Assembly: GCF_016461825.1 (NCBI RefSeq)
Contig: NZ_JAEMNU010000022.1
Span: forward strand, 20,775-84,774
From: Rugamonas violacea
GTDB taxonomy: Bacteria > Pseudomonadota > Gammaproteobacteria > Burkholderiales > Burkholderiaceae_D
Direction: 5' to 3'
Length of the DNA: 64,000 nt
The position numbers were made by a program, and so were the translations under genes. The notes below the pieces were generated by a model. It saw only the letters and a list, made by a program, of their open reading frames with translations, was not told the origin of the DNA and made no database searches. Below are positions 7,926 through 16,242 of the stretch, one piece after another (the stretch's first letter is position 1; each line of letters opens with the position of its first letter).

Positions 7926-10900
7926 CAGGTACTGATTTCTGATGGTTTTTTCCAGTTCCTCACTCGAAATCGGCCTGGAAAACAGGTAACCCTGGCCAAA
8001 ATCACAACCAACCGACTGCAAGGCCTGCATTTGTTGCGGCGTTTCGATGCCTTCGGCGATCACCTGGATGCCCAACTTGTGCGCCATGGCGATAATTGCC
8101 CCGCATAAGGTGATGCCGTCGGTGCCTTCCGCCAGATTCGAGACGAAACTCGGGTCGATCTTGATGTAGTCGATGTCGAAGCGCTTCAAAAACGCCACCG
8201 AACAGTAGCCAGTGCCGAAATCGTCCAATGACACCTGCATATTGGCTTTGCGGAAAGCCTTGAACTTGTCGGCGATCGCGTTGTCCGGGTCGAGCAACAG
8301 GTCTTCCGTCACCTCGATGATGATGTTGTGGGCTTGCAAGTCCAACTCGGCCAGAAAATTCAGCCATTCCTGGTAGTTGCTGCCGTCGTCGCGGAACTGC
8401 CAGGCCGATTTGTTCACGCAAATCTGGAATTCCGGCAGGGCCATTTGCTGCAGCCGCTTGGCCTCGCGCGCCGCCTGGCGGAACACCCAGTCGCCGATGC
8501 CGACAATGCTGCCGGTGTGTTCGGCGATGGCGATGAATTCATGCGGGCTCATCAGCCCGCGCAACGGATGTTGCCAGCGCACCAGCGCCTCGGCCTTGCA
8601 GATGCGGCCGCTGGCCAGCTCGATGATGGGCTGGAAGACGATGCGCAACTCGTCGCGGCCGACCGCTTCGCGCATTTCGTTGCCCAGCGCCATGCGCACG
8701 CGGGTCGCCTCCTGCATGAAGGGGGCGAAATAGTTGAAGCGGTTGCGGCCCTGCTGCTTGGCGGCATACATCGCCTGGTCGGCGTTTTTGATCAACGTTT
8801 CGGCGCTGTCGCCGTCGTCGGGGTAGAGCGTGATGCCGATGCTCGACGAAATATGCGCGATATCCTCGTTCAAGGTGAACGGCGCGGCCATTCTTTTCAG
8901 GATTTCCTGGGCGATCCGCACCACATCGCTGGAATTGTGCAGCTCGCTGAGGATCACGGTGAACTCGTCACCGCCCAGCCTGGCCACGATGTCGGTGCCG
9001 CGCACGCACTGGCCGAGCCGGCCTGCCACTTCCTTGAGCAACAAGTCACCCTTGTCATGGCCCAGGGTGTCGTTGATCTCCTTGAAATGGTCGAGATCGA
9101 TGAACACCAGCGCCATCGGCAAGTGCGAGCGGTCGGTTTTCTTCATTTCCAGCCGCAAATGTTCATGGAACATGCGGCGGTTCGGCAAACCGGTCAGCGC
9201 GTCGAAGTTGGCCTGCTTCCAGATCAACTCCTCCGAGGCCTTTTTCTTCGTGATGTCGGTGAACAGGGCGACCAGGCGGAACACCTGGCCCTGCTCGTCG
9301 AACACGGTGTTGAAGCGCAGCGACACCAAATAGTGCTCGCCGTTCTTGTGTTGGTGCCAGATTTCGCCGGCCCAGTGACCGGTGCGGCCGATCGATTGGC
9401 GGACCTGGGTGAAAAAGCTCAAATCCTGCCGGCCGGAGGTCAGTTCGTAGGCGCGCCGGCCCAGCACCTCCTGCTCGGCGTAGCCGCTGATCTGTGAAAA
9501 CGCCGGATTGACCGACAGGATGCGGCCTTCGGCGTCGGTCACCAACATGCCCTCGGCGCTGTTTTGGTACATCAGCGCCGCCAGCTTCATCGATTCTTCG
9601 TTCTTTTTGCGCTCGGTGATGTCCTCCACCATCAAAAACAGACCGCGCACGCTACCGTCCGGCTGCGCATCCGGCACATAGGTGACGCCGTCCCAACGTT
9701 CGACGCCGGCTTGGCGCACCAGGCGCTCGAAATAGACGAATTTCCCGTCCAATACTTCGCGCAGATGTTGTTCTGCCTGCTTGAAAATCTCCGGGCTGAC
9801 GACATCCACGACGCTGCGCCCGGGGCTGCTCTGGTAGGGGATGTCGAACACCGTGTCGAACTTGCGGTTGGTGAATTCGTAGTGCAAGTCCTTGTCGATA
9901 TAGGCGATCATCACCGGCATATTGTCGGCGACCAGGCGCAGGCGTTGTTCGCTGATCGAGAGTTTTTGCTCGGTTTCATGGCTCGACACGTACAACAAGC
10001 GGTAGCGCAACTCGCGCTCCTCCAATTTGGCGTAGGAACGCAGGGCGAAATGGCCGCCGGCCACCATCAATAGCAGCAGCAACAGCAAACCAGCGCCGGC
10101 GATCACGACGTTTTTACTCACCAGCCGCGTCGACTCCGCATCGGAACTGCCGACAACGACGATCAAGGGTAGACCATCGAGCACGCGGAAGCTGAAAATG
10201 CGCGAGCTCTTGTCTATCGTGCTGACGGTTTGATAGCTCCCCAGTTTTCCCTTGGCGATGTTGGCGAACAAGGCCGTGTGGCTCAGGTCGAAATTAAACG
10301 ATTCGTCGAAGTTCGGCGCGCGGGCGATGACTCTGCCGCTGCTGTGCACCAGGGCGATCGACACATCCGGGCTGAAGCGGGATTTTTCGAAGACCTTGCC
10401 GAAAAAAGTGGCATTCAGCGGTGCCACGATCACACCCAGCAGTTCGCCGTCGGCACCGTCGACGCGACGGCTAAGGAAAAACACCTTTTCCTTGATGACC
10501 TTGCCAATCGCCGGACCGCCGACGAATAAGCCGGGCGAATTTCCAGGTTGTATATGCGCCTGGAAATAGTCGCGATCGGCGTAGTTCGTGCCGGTTATCG
10601 ACAACTGGTTCGAGGACGCCACGCCCTGGCCATTGGCGTCGATGAAACTGATCCAGAAATCGCGCCGGAAGCTGGACGTGCGCGGCGACAGTAGCGTCGT
10701 CATGGTGGTGGGCGAACTACTTTGTTTGGGCGGCAGCATTTTGATCGCGTTCGAATACCCCTGCAGGGACAAATCGACGAACTGGATGGTGTTCAGCACA
10801 TGGGCTTCCATGGCTTGGACAAAATTCTGGGTTTGTTGGCGTACGGCTTGGTCGCGTTCGACGAAGGCGGCGCGTAATTGCATGCTGACCACGGCGATTG

Positions 10901-11006
10901 CCAACAGTGCCATCAACAACAAGCCGGCGATCAAGCGGCGGCGGAAGCGCAGATACGCTTTGGAACGCGGGAAGTGCTCCAGCGAAAAGTAGTCCGTGGC
11001 GTTCAT
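7881..11006 (-). CDS. Membrane sensor diguanylate cyclase/phosphodiesterase (Cache-PAS-PAS-GGDEF-EAL)
   Basis: A 1041-aa inner-membrane c-di-GMP enzyme. TM1 at about residues 25-47, an extracytoplasmic Cache-like sensor (about 48-290) and TM2 at about 292-315 (leucine-rich) are followed by two PAS domains (about 350-480 and 482-600). The GGDEF domain has an intact RLGGDEFTV active site near 677. The EAL domain has an intact KAEALVRW motif near 805. Both catalytic signatures are complete, so either activity is possible. The C-terminus (last 15 or so residues) derives from the adjoining DnaA-box repeat. A TATACT -10-like hexamer lies on the minus strand at 11151-11156. No good ribosome site precedes the ATG. 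DnaA-box elements flank the gene on both sides. The signal sensed is unknown. Confidence 0.93.
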   Translation of the reverse strand: MNATDYFSLEHFPRSKAYLRFRRRLIAGLLLMALLAIAVVSMQLRAAFVERDQAVRQQTQNFVQAMEAHVLNTIQFVDLSLQGYSNAIKMLPPKQSSSPTTMTTLLSPRTSSFRRDFWISFIDANGQGVASSNQLSITGTNYADRDYFQAHIQPGNSPGLFVGGPAIGKVIKEKVFFLSRRVDGADGELLGVIVAPLNATFFGKVFEKSRFSPDVSIALVHSSGRVIARAPNFDESFNFDLSHTALFANIAKGKLGSYQTVSTIDKSSRIFSFRVLDGLPLIVVVGSSDAESTRLVSKNVVIAGAGLLLLLLLMVAGGHFALRSYAKLEERELRYRLLYVSSHETEQKLSISEQRLRLVADNMPVMIAYIDKDLHYEFTNRKFDTVFDIPYQSSPGRSVVDVVSPEIFKQAEQHLREVLDGKFVYFERLVRQAGVERWDGVTYVPDAQPDGSVRGLFLMVEDITERKKNEESMKLAALMYQNSAEGMLVTDAEGRILSVNPAFSQISGYAEQEVLGRRAYELTSGRQDLSFFTQVRQSIGRTGHWAGEIWHQHKNGEHYLVSLRFNTVFDEQGQVFRLVALFTDITKKKASEELIWKQANFDALTGLPNRRMFHEHLRLEMKKTDRSHLPMALVFIDLDHFKEINDTLGHDKGDLLLKEVAGRLGQCVRGTDIVARLGGDEFTVILSELHNSSDVVRIAQEILKRMAAPFTLNEDIAHISSSIGITLYPDDGDSAETLIKNADQAMYAAKQQGRNRFNYFAPFMQEATRVRMALGNEMREAVGRDELRIVFQPIIELASGRICKAEALVRWQHPLRGLMSPHEFIAIAEHTGSIVGIGDWVFRQAAREAKRLQQMALPEFQICVNKSAWQFRDDGSNYQEWLNFLAELDLQAHNIIIEVTEDLLLDPDNAIADKFKAFRKANMQVSLDDFGTGYCSVAFLKRFDIDYIKIDPSFVSNLAEGTDGITLCGAIIAMAHKLGIQVIAEGIETPQQMQALQSVGCDFGQGYLFSRPISSEELEKTIRNQYLPVDNSLDIHRTTCE

Positions 11007-11266
11007 GCTTGCGTTGCCCGGCGATAAACCGGCAAAACGACAGTCGCCATCGCGGCGAGCGGTACTCGTCGGCAGGCAGGGCGTCGAGGTTTGCGCTGGA
11101 TGGGCAAAATGACTCCGTTTTGGGCTGGCTAGGCGATTTCAGTATAGGGGCAAGCTATGGTCGCGAAAAATGATTTCTGCTCTCAGGCAAGGAATTTGGC
11201 CGGCTTGTGGTTTTGCCGTCGGTTCGGCGGGCGATTCGGGGTTTCGGTTCCTTTCGCGTTGGCTTT
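11007..11266. other. Intergenic upstream region of the GGDEF/EAL gene
   Basis: This forms the left part of a 557-base gene-free stretch (11007-11563). Apart from a minus-strand TATACT (11151-11156) that could be the -10 of the GGDEF/EAL gene, with no convincing -35, I see nothing in it. The right part is DnaA-box element copy 3. Confidence 0.4.
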
Positions 11267-11495
11267 GGTTTACTGTAAAGATATAGATATAAAAATAGTA
11301 GTAGTTGTTAACGTGGACACCTTTCTGTGGATAAGTCCTGATTTTGAATTAGAATCAAGCGTTTGCGCGATGCATAAGCGGGCGCGTAAACGCTGTATGA
11401 GCTGGGAACTGTTTTGGGATAAAAAATGGCTCCCGAAAAATTTTTTGTTTACTCACATTCCGTGCCTGTGGATATCCATAGAGTTATCCACAAGG
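11267..11495 (+). repeat. DnaA-box element, copy 3 of 3 (best-preserved boxes)
   Basis: AT-rich block with a TAGTAGTAG run (11267-11312), perfect box TGTGGATAA (11326-11334), box TGTGGATAT (11467-11475) again 141 bp later, and a perfect opposing box TTATCCACA (11484-11492) 18 bp on. It lies 3569 bp from copy 2 in the same orientation, so copies 2 and 3 bracket the GGDEF/EAL gene as direct repeats. A TTTACTCACA segment just left of the second box also recurs in copy 2. Confidence 0.87.
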
Positions 11496-11563
11496 GAAAT
11501 CCCCTTTTTTGCTTAAATTGAAGGCAAAATCCGGCGGAGCACGCAGTTTTCGGAGGGTAATTG

Positions 11564-12601
11564 ATGGTTTTACAAACACTTTTTCCACATCCGATCATTC
11601 AAGGTCCGACCGCCGGCGGGCAGAACACACCGGCCCAAATCGCCGCCGTCAGCAACGCCGGCGCGCTCGGATCGCTGGCTTGTTCGTTGCTCACGCCGGA
11701 GACGATCCGCAGCCAGGTCGAGCAGATCCGCAGCCTGACGCAACGGCCTTTCGCGCTGAACTTCTTCGTCCAGACCACGCCGCAACCCGATCCTGCCGAG
11801 CTGGAGCAGGCGCGCCAGTTGTTGCGGCCGGTGCTCGACCTGCTGGGCTGGGACGAGCTGCCGTTGCCGGCCAAATGGTGCGAGGATTTCTCCGCCCAGT
11901 TTGAAACGCTGATCGCGCTGCGTCCCGCCGTCGCCAGTTTCACCTTCAACATCCTCAGCGCCGACCAAGTCGCGCGGCTGCGCGCCGCCGGCATCGTCGT
12001 CATCGGCACCATCACCACGGTGGCCGAGGCGCTGGCCTGGCAAACCGTCGGCGCCGATGCCGTGATCGCCTCCGGCGTCGAGTCGGGCGGCCATCGGGGC
12101 ACCTTCCTCGGCCGCCAGGAAGACGCCACCTTGTCCACTTTCGATTTGTTGGCGGCGGTGGTCGCGGCGGTGACGATTCCCGTGGTTTCCGCCGGCGGCA
12201 TCATGGACGGCGCCGACATCAAGCGGGCGCTGGACCTGGGCGCCAGCGCGGTGCAGATGGGCACCGCTTTCCTGGTGGTCGACGAGTCGGCGATCGCGCC
12301 GGCCTACAAGGCGCGCCTGTTGGCGGCCGGCAGCCAGCCGACCCGGCTGACGCGCAGTTTTTCCGGCCGCTACGCACGCGGGCTGGAGAATCGTTTCATG
12401 ACCCTGATGGCGCCCGTCGAAGCGCGGGTGCCGGCCTATCCGATCCAGAACGCGCTGACCGGCGCCATCCGCGCCGAGGCCGGCAAGCGCGGCGACACCG
12501 AATTGATGTCGTTGTGGTGCGGCACCGGCGTGGCGCGGGCCCGGCCGATGCCGGCCGCGCAACTGGTGGCGACCTTGCTGGCGGAAATCGCGGCGGCCTG
12601 A
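11564..12601 (+). CDS. Nitronate monooxygenase (2-nitropropane dioxygenase family)
   Basis: A 345-aa FMN-dependent TIM-barrel enzyme that oxidises alkyl nitronates, such as propionate-3-nitronate, to carbonyl compounds and nitrite. Visible family features are the N-terminal HPIIQGPTAGGQNTP segment, the barrel motif ASGVESGGHRG with the conserved catalytic-region His, and the phosphate-binding stretch SAGGIMDGADIKRAL followed by LGASAVQMGTAFL. The length matches the family. ATG 11564 has GGAGGG seven bases upstream; the TTG three bases before it is less likely. It begins 69 bp after DnaA-box element 3 and is not obviously co-transcribed with the next gene, from which dispersed repeats separate it. 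The substrate is not determinable here. Confidence 0.88.
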   Translation: MVLQTLFPHPIIQGPTAGGQNTPAQIAAVSNAGALGSLACSLLTPETIRSQVEQIRSLTQRPFALNFFVQTTPQPDPAELEQARQLLRPVLDLLGWDELPLPAKWCEDFSAQFETLIALRPAVASFTFNILSADQVARLRAAGIVVIGTITTVAEALAWQTVGADAVIASGVESGGHRGTFLGRQEDATLSTFDLLAAVVAAVTIPVVSAGGIMDGADIKRALDLGASAVQMGTAFLVVDESAIAPAYKARLLAAGSQPTRLTRSFSGRYARGLENRFMTLMAPVEARVPAYPIQNALTGAIRAEAGKRGDTELMSLWCGTGVARARPMPAAQLVATLLAEIAAA

Positions 12602-12604
12602 GGG

Positions 12605-12670
12605 ACAAGTTAAGTACGCCGACCGGCTCAAGTAAGCACGCCAAAAGACTCAAATGAGCATGCCCAAAGG
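12605..12670. repeat. Three degenerate 22-bp tandem units
   Basis: Units 12605-12626, 12627-12648 and 12649-12670 share the pattern CTCAAxTxAGCAxGCCxAAxG. The last unit runs into the left flank of the palindromic element at 12662. Non-coding. Confidence 0.6.
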
Positions 12671-12742
12671 TGCCAGCAAACCCACAGGCGGATTCTAGGG
12701 TCGGACCCCTCGGGGTCCGACCCTGGCAGTTTGCCTTTGGGT
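12662..12742. repeat. Dispersed GGGTCGGACCC palindromic element, full copy
   Basis: Core arms AGGGTCGGACCCC (12697-12709) and its exact reverse complement (12712-12724) are separated by two bases. Outer flanks CCCAAAGG (12663-12670) and CCTTTGGG (12734-12741) are also inverted. Nested palindromy and the intergenic position resemble REP/BIME-type elements. Between it and the GMC gene no other feature is seen. Confidence 0.8.
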
Positions 12743-12886
12743 GGTTTTGGAGCCGCCGGCGCCGTGACTCGGCGGCTGCTTTGCGGTCCGCTTGGCGCCG
12801 CTGGCCGGCGCACGTCCGTCGCAAAATTGATGAGTTCGCTTTAAGCAGCACAGATTGCTGGCGCATATTTCCCTGGAGGAGCAGTC

Positions 12887-14512
12887 TTGGAATCAGCTGG
12901 ACAGTACGACTACATCATCGTGGGGGCGGGCACGGCGGGATGCGTGTTGGCCAACCGGCTCAGCCGCGACAAGCATGCCAACGTGCTGTTGATCGAGGCG
13001 GGCGGCAAGGACGACTATGTGTGGATCCACATCCCGGTCGGCTATCTGCACTGCATCGACAATCCGCGCACCGACTGGATGTTCCGCACCGAGGCCGACG
13101 CCGGCCTGGGCGGGCGCAGCCTGCTATATCCGCGCGGCAAGGTGCTGGGCGGCAGCTCGTCCATCAACGGCATGATCTACATGCGCGGCCAGGCCGGCGA
13201 CTACGATCAGTGGGCCGAACTGTGCGGCGACGCCGGTTGGCGCTGGGACCAGGTCTTGCCGCTATTCAAACTGAGCGAGGATTACCACGGCGGCGCCAGC
13301 GCCGAACACGGCGCCGGCGGCGAATGGCGTGTGGAAAAACAACGTTTGTCGTGGAAAATTCTCGACGCCTTCCGCGACGCCGCCGCCGAAACGGGCATCG
13401 CCAAGATCGACGATTTCAACCGTGGCGACAACGCCGGCTGCGCCTATTTCGAGGTCAACCAGAAACGCGGCATCCGCTGGAACACCGCCAAAGCCTTCTT
13501 GAAGCCGGCGTCGGCCCGGCCGAATCTGACCATCATGACCGGCTGCCATGTGGAAAAGTTGCTGATCGAAACAGGCGAGCAAGGCGCCGTCTGCCGTGGC
13601 GTGGTGTTCACCGGCGGCGGCACCACCTACCGCGCCGACGCCGCCCGCGAAACCTTGCTGACCGCCGGCGCCGTCGGCTCGCCGCAGATTTTGCAGCTGT
13701 CCGGGATCGGTCCGGCGGCGCTGCTGCGCCAGCACGGCATCACCCCGCTGGCCGAGCTGGACGGGGTGGGCGCCAATCTGCAGGACCACTTGCAATTGCG
13801 CATGGTGTTCAAGGTCAGCGGCGCCAAGACCCTCAACATCATGGCCGGCAATTGGTATGGCAAGATGAAGATCGGCCTCGAATACGCGCTGCGGCAAAGC
13901 GGGCCGATGTCGATGGCGCCGTCGCAACTGGGCGCCTTCGCCCGCTCCGACCCCGGCCAGGCCACGCCCAATCTGCAATACCACGTGCAGCCGCTGTCGC
14001 TGGAGAAGTTCGGCGAGCCGCTGCATGCCTTTCCGGCCTTCACCGCCAGCGTCTGCAATCTGCGGCCGACCTCGCGCGGCCATGTGCGGATCGGCTCGGC
14101 CGATTCCTATGCGGCGCCGAAGATTTCGCCGATGTATTTGAGCACGCCGGAGGACCGTCACGTCGCCGCCGCCGCGCTGGCCTTGACTCGTCGCATCGTC
14201 GCCGCGCCCGCGCTGCGCCAATATGTGCCGGAGGAATTCAAGCCTGGCCTGGCCTACCAGAGCGAGGCGGAGCTGGCGCAGGCGGCGGCGGCCATCGGCA
14301 CGACCATCTTCCACCCGGTCGGCACCTGCCGGATGGGCCGCGCCGGCGACGCCGGCGCCGTCGTCGACAGCCAGTTGCGGGTGTTCGGCGTGGCCGGACT
14401 GCGTGTGGTGGACGCTTCGGTGATGCCGACTATCACCTCCGGCAACACCAATTCGCCGACCATCATGATCGCGGAAAAGGCCGCGCAAATGGTGCATTCG
14501 GCATGGAAATGA
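12887..14512 (+). CDS. GMC-family FAD oxidoreductase (choline/alcohol dehydrogenase-like)
   Basis: A 541-aa flavoprotein of the glucose-methanol-choline family, which oxidises alcohols to aldehydes. The FAD-binding Rossmann motif is at the N-terminus (VGAGTAGCVLANRL), the GMC signature GKVLGGSSSING lies near residue 84, and the catalytic region has HPVGTCRMG near 475 and GNTNSPTIMIAEKAAQM near 518. There is no signal peptide, so it is cytoplasmic or membrane-associated. The start is TTG at 12887, because GGAGGA lies six bases upstream and no in-frame ATG occurs before the FAD motif. Close relatives are annotated as choline dehydrogenase, but nothing here fixes the substrate. It ends 156 bp before the ABC transporter operon, which has its own promoter. 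Confidence 0.9.
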   Translation: MESAGQYDYIIVGAGTAGCVLANRLSRDKHANVLLIEAGGKDDYVWIHIPVGYLHCIDNPRTDWMFRTEADAGLGGRSLLYPRGKVLGGSSSINGMIYMRGQAGDYDQWAELCGDAGWRWDQVLPLFKLSEDYHGGASAEHGAGGEWRVEKQRLSWKILDAFRDAAAETGIAKIDDFNRGDNAGCAYFEVNQKRGIRWNTAKAFLKPASARPNLTIMTGCHVEKLLIETGEQGAVCRGVVFTGGGTTYRADAARETLLTAGAVGSPQILQLSGIGPAALLRQHGITPLAELDGVGANLQDHLQLRMVFKVSGAKTLNIMAGNWYGKMKIGLEYALRQSGPMSMAPSQLGAFARSDPGQATPNLQYHVQPLSLEKFGEPLHAFPAFTASVCNLRPTSRGHVRIGSADSYAAPKISPMYLSTPEDRHVAAAALALTRRIVAAPALRQYVPEEFKPGLAYQSEAELAQAAAAIGTTIFHPVGTCRMGRAGDAGAVVDSQLRVFGVAGLRVVDASVMPTITSGNTNSPTIMIAEKAAQMVHSAWK

Positions 14513-14595
14513 CATTATTGAAATGTCGCTATTTCTACAATGGATGACGTTTAGTTGGTAGGCATAGATCAAAAGATCATGGTAGTTATACTGTA

Positions 14596-14624
14596 TTGTT
14601 AGCGAAATTATTAGTGTGTATTAT
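14596..14624 (+). promoter_or_regulatory. Predicted sigma-70 promoter of the ABC transporter operon
   Basis: -35 TTGTTA (14596-14601), 17-base spacer, -10 TATTAT (14619-14624), in an AT-rich gap. Transcription would begin about 14631, 38 bases before the first gene, which has an AGGAGA ribosome site. Confidence 0.7.
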
Positions 14625-14668
14625 CTGAAAAAAATTTGATAGTTTGCAAAGAATAACTAGGAGACACG

Positions 14669-15439
14669 ATGTCCAGCGTTATCTTGGAAACAAGAAATTT
14701 GACCAAGGAGTTCAAGGGCTTCACTGCGGTCAACGGAGTGAGTCTACAAGTCCAGCGCGGCCACATCCATGCGCTCATTGGTCCCAATGGAGCCGGTAAA
14801 ACCACCTGCTTCAACCTCCTCACCAAGTTCCTGGTGCCGACCTCGGGCCAGATCCTTTTCAACGGCAACGACATCACGGCGGCCAAGCCGGCCCAGATCG
14901 CCCGCATGGGGGTGATCCGCTCGTTCCAGATCTCCGCCGTGTTTCCCCATCTGACGGTGTTGCAGAATGTACGCATCGGTCTGCAACGCCAGCTCGGCAC
15001 CAGTTTCAATTTTTGGCAAAGCGAGCGTTCCTTGTCGCAGTTGAACGGCCGTGCCATGGAATTGCTGGCCGAGGTCGACCTGACCGAGTTCGCCGACACC
15101 GTCACCGTCGACATGCCCTACGGCCGCAAGCGCGCGCTGGAGATCGCCACCACCCTGGCCATGGAGCCCGAGCTGATGTTGCTCGACGAGCCGACCCAGG
15201 GCATGGGCCATGAGGACGTGCACCGCGTCACCGAGCTGATCAAGAAAGTCTCGGTCGGCCGCACCATCCTGATGGTCGAACACAATATGAAGGTGGTGTC
15301 TGGCATCTGCGACAAGATTTCCGTCCTGCAGCGCGGCGCCATGCTGGCCGAGGGCAGTTACGCCGAGGTCTCCAGCAACGCCCAGGTGATGGAAGCCTAT
15401 ATGGGCAGCGAAGCGGCGGTTCTGGAAGGGGCGCACTGA
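14669..15439 (+). CDS. Branched-chain amino acid-type ABC transporter, ATP-binding protein (LivG-like)
   Basis: A 256-aa ATPase of the HAAT import family. Walker A is GPNGAGKTT near residue 36; the Walker B region reads LMLLDEPTQGM, and the H-loop lies in MVEHNM. It is the first gene of a five-gene set encoding two ATPases, a binding protein and two permeases. Its stop overlaps the next start by one base (TGATG). The signature motif is unusual: where LivG normally has LSYGQQR the sequence reads MPYGRKRALEIA. This form is seen in a subgroup of HAAT ATPases. The substrate cannot be read from the ATPase. Confidence 0.92.
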   Translation: MSSVILETRNLTKEFKGFTAVNGVSLQVQRGHIHALIGPNGAGKTTCFNLLTKFLVPTSGQILFNGNDITAAKPAQIARMGVIRSFQISAVFPHLTVLQNVRIGLQRQLGTSFNFWQSERSLSQLNGRAMELLAEVDLTEFADTVTVDMPYGRKRALEIATTLAMEPELMLLDEPTQGMGHEDVHRVTELIKKVSVGRTILMVEHNMKVVSGICDKISVLQRGAMLAEGSYAEVSSNAQVMEAYMGSEAAVLEGAH

Positions 15440-16161
15440 TGACCAAGGCAGCGGCGGCTAACGCGCTCGAAATTTCCAAGCTGCACACCTGGTACGGCGA
15501 ATCGCATATCTTGCACGACGTTAATTTGTCGGTGAAGCAGGGCGAGGTGGTCACCCTGCTGGGCCGCAACGGCGCCGGCCGCACCACCACGCTGCGCGCC
15601 ATCATGGGCCTGACGGGCGCGCGCAAGGGCTCGATCAAGGTCAACGGCATCGAGGCGATCGGCCTGCCGACCCACCAGATCGCCCACCTCGGCATCGGTT
15701 ATTGCCCGGAGGAGCGCGGCATCTTCTCGTCCTTGTCGACCGAGGAGAACCTGCTGCTGCCGCCGCAACTGGCCACCGGCGAGAAGGGCATGTCGATCGA
15801 GGAGATCTACGCCATGTTCCCCAACCTGGAGGAACGCAAGCACAGCCAGGGCACCCGCCTGTCCGGCGGCGAGCAGCAGATGCTGGCGGTGGCGCGCATC
15901 CTGCGCACCGGCGCCCGCCTGTTGTTGCTCGACGAGATCTCCGAGGGCCTGGCGCCGGTCATCGTGCAGGGCCTGGCGCGGATGATCAACACGCTCAAGT
16001 CCAAGGGTTACACCATCGTCATGGTCGAGCAGAACTTCCGCTTCGCCGCGCCGTTGGCCGACCGCTTCTACGTGATGGAGCACGGCCAGATCGTCGAGAC
16101 CTTCAGCGCTTCCGAATTGACCGCCAAGATGCCGCTTTTGACCGAGCTGCTCGGCGTGTAG
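15439..16161 (+). CDS. Branched-chain amino acid-type ABC transporter, ATP-binding protein (LivF-like) with Arg in Walker A
   Basis: A 240-aa partner ATPase. The C-loop LSGGEQQMLAVARI, Walker B LLLLDEISEGLAP and H-loop VEQNF are normal. The Walker A reads GRNGAGRTTT: the phosphate-binding Lys is replaced by Arg48 (codon CGC, 15580-15582). Because every other motif is intact and the frame is clean, this is more likely a tolerated subfamily variant than decay. ATP hydrolysis may then depend mainly on the LivG-like partner. It is translationally coupled to the preceding gene through a TGATG overlap. Confidence 0.92.
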   Translation: MTKAAAANALEISKLHTWYGESHILHDVNLSVKQGEVVTLLGRNGAGRTTTLRAIMGLTGARKGSIKVNGIEAIGLPTHQIAHLGIGYCPEERGIFSSLSTEENLLLPPQLATGEKGMSIEEIYAMFPNLEERKHSQGTRLSGGEQQMLAVARILRTGARLLLLDEISEGLAPVIVQGLARMINTLKSKGYTIVMVEQNFRFAAPLADRFYVMEHGQIVETFSASELTAKMPLLTELLGV

Positions 16162-16242
16162 TACCGGCTGTCCGCGGCTTCGCAGCACCGTTTCGCAGCA
16201 CCGTTTCTATATCGACAAAACCAATCCACAAACGGAGACAAT

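Noticed and set aside
7442-7935. Short open frames in the region between mtnN and the GGDEF/EAL gene
   Set aside because: They coincide with DnaA-box elements, differ between the copies in frame and sequence, and have no ribosome sites.
14568-14579. GATC-AAAA-GATC palindrome upstream of the ABC transporter operon as an operator
   Set aside because: Arms of four bases are too short to separate from chance.
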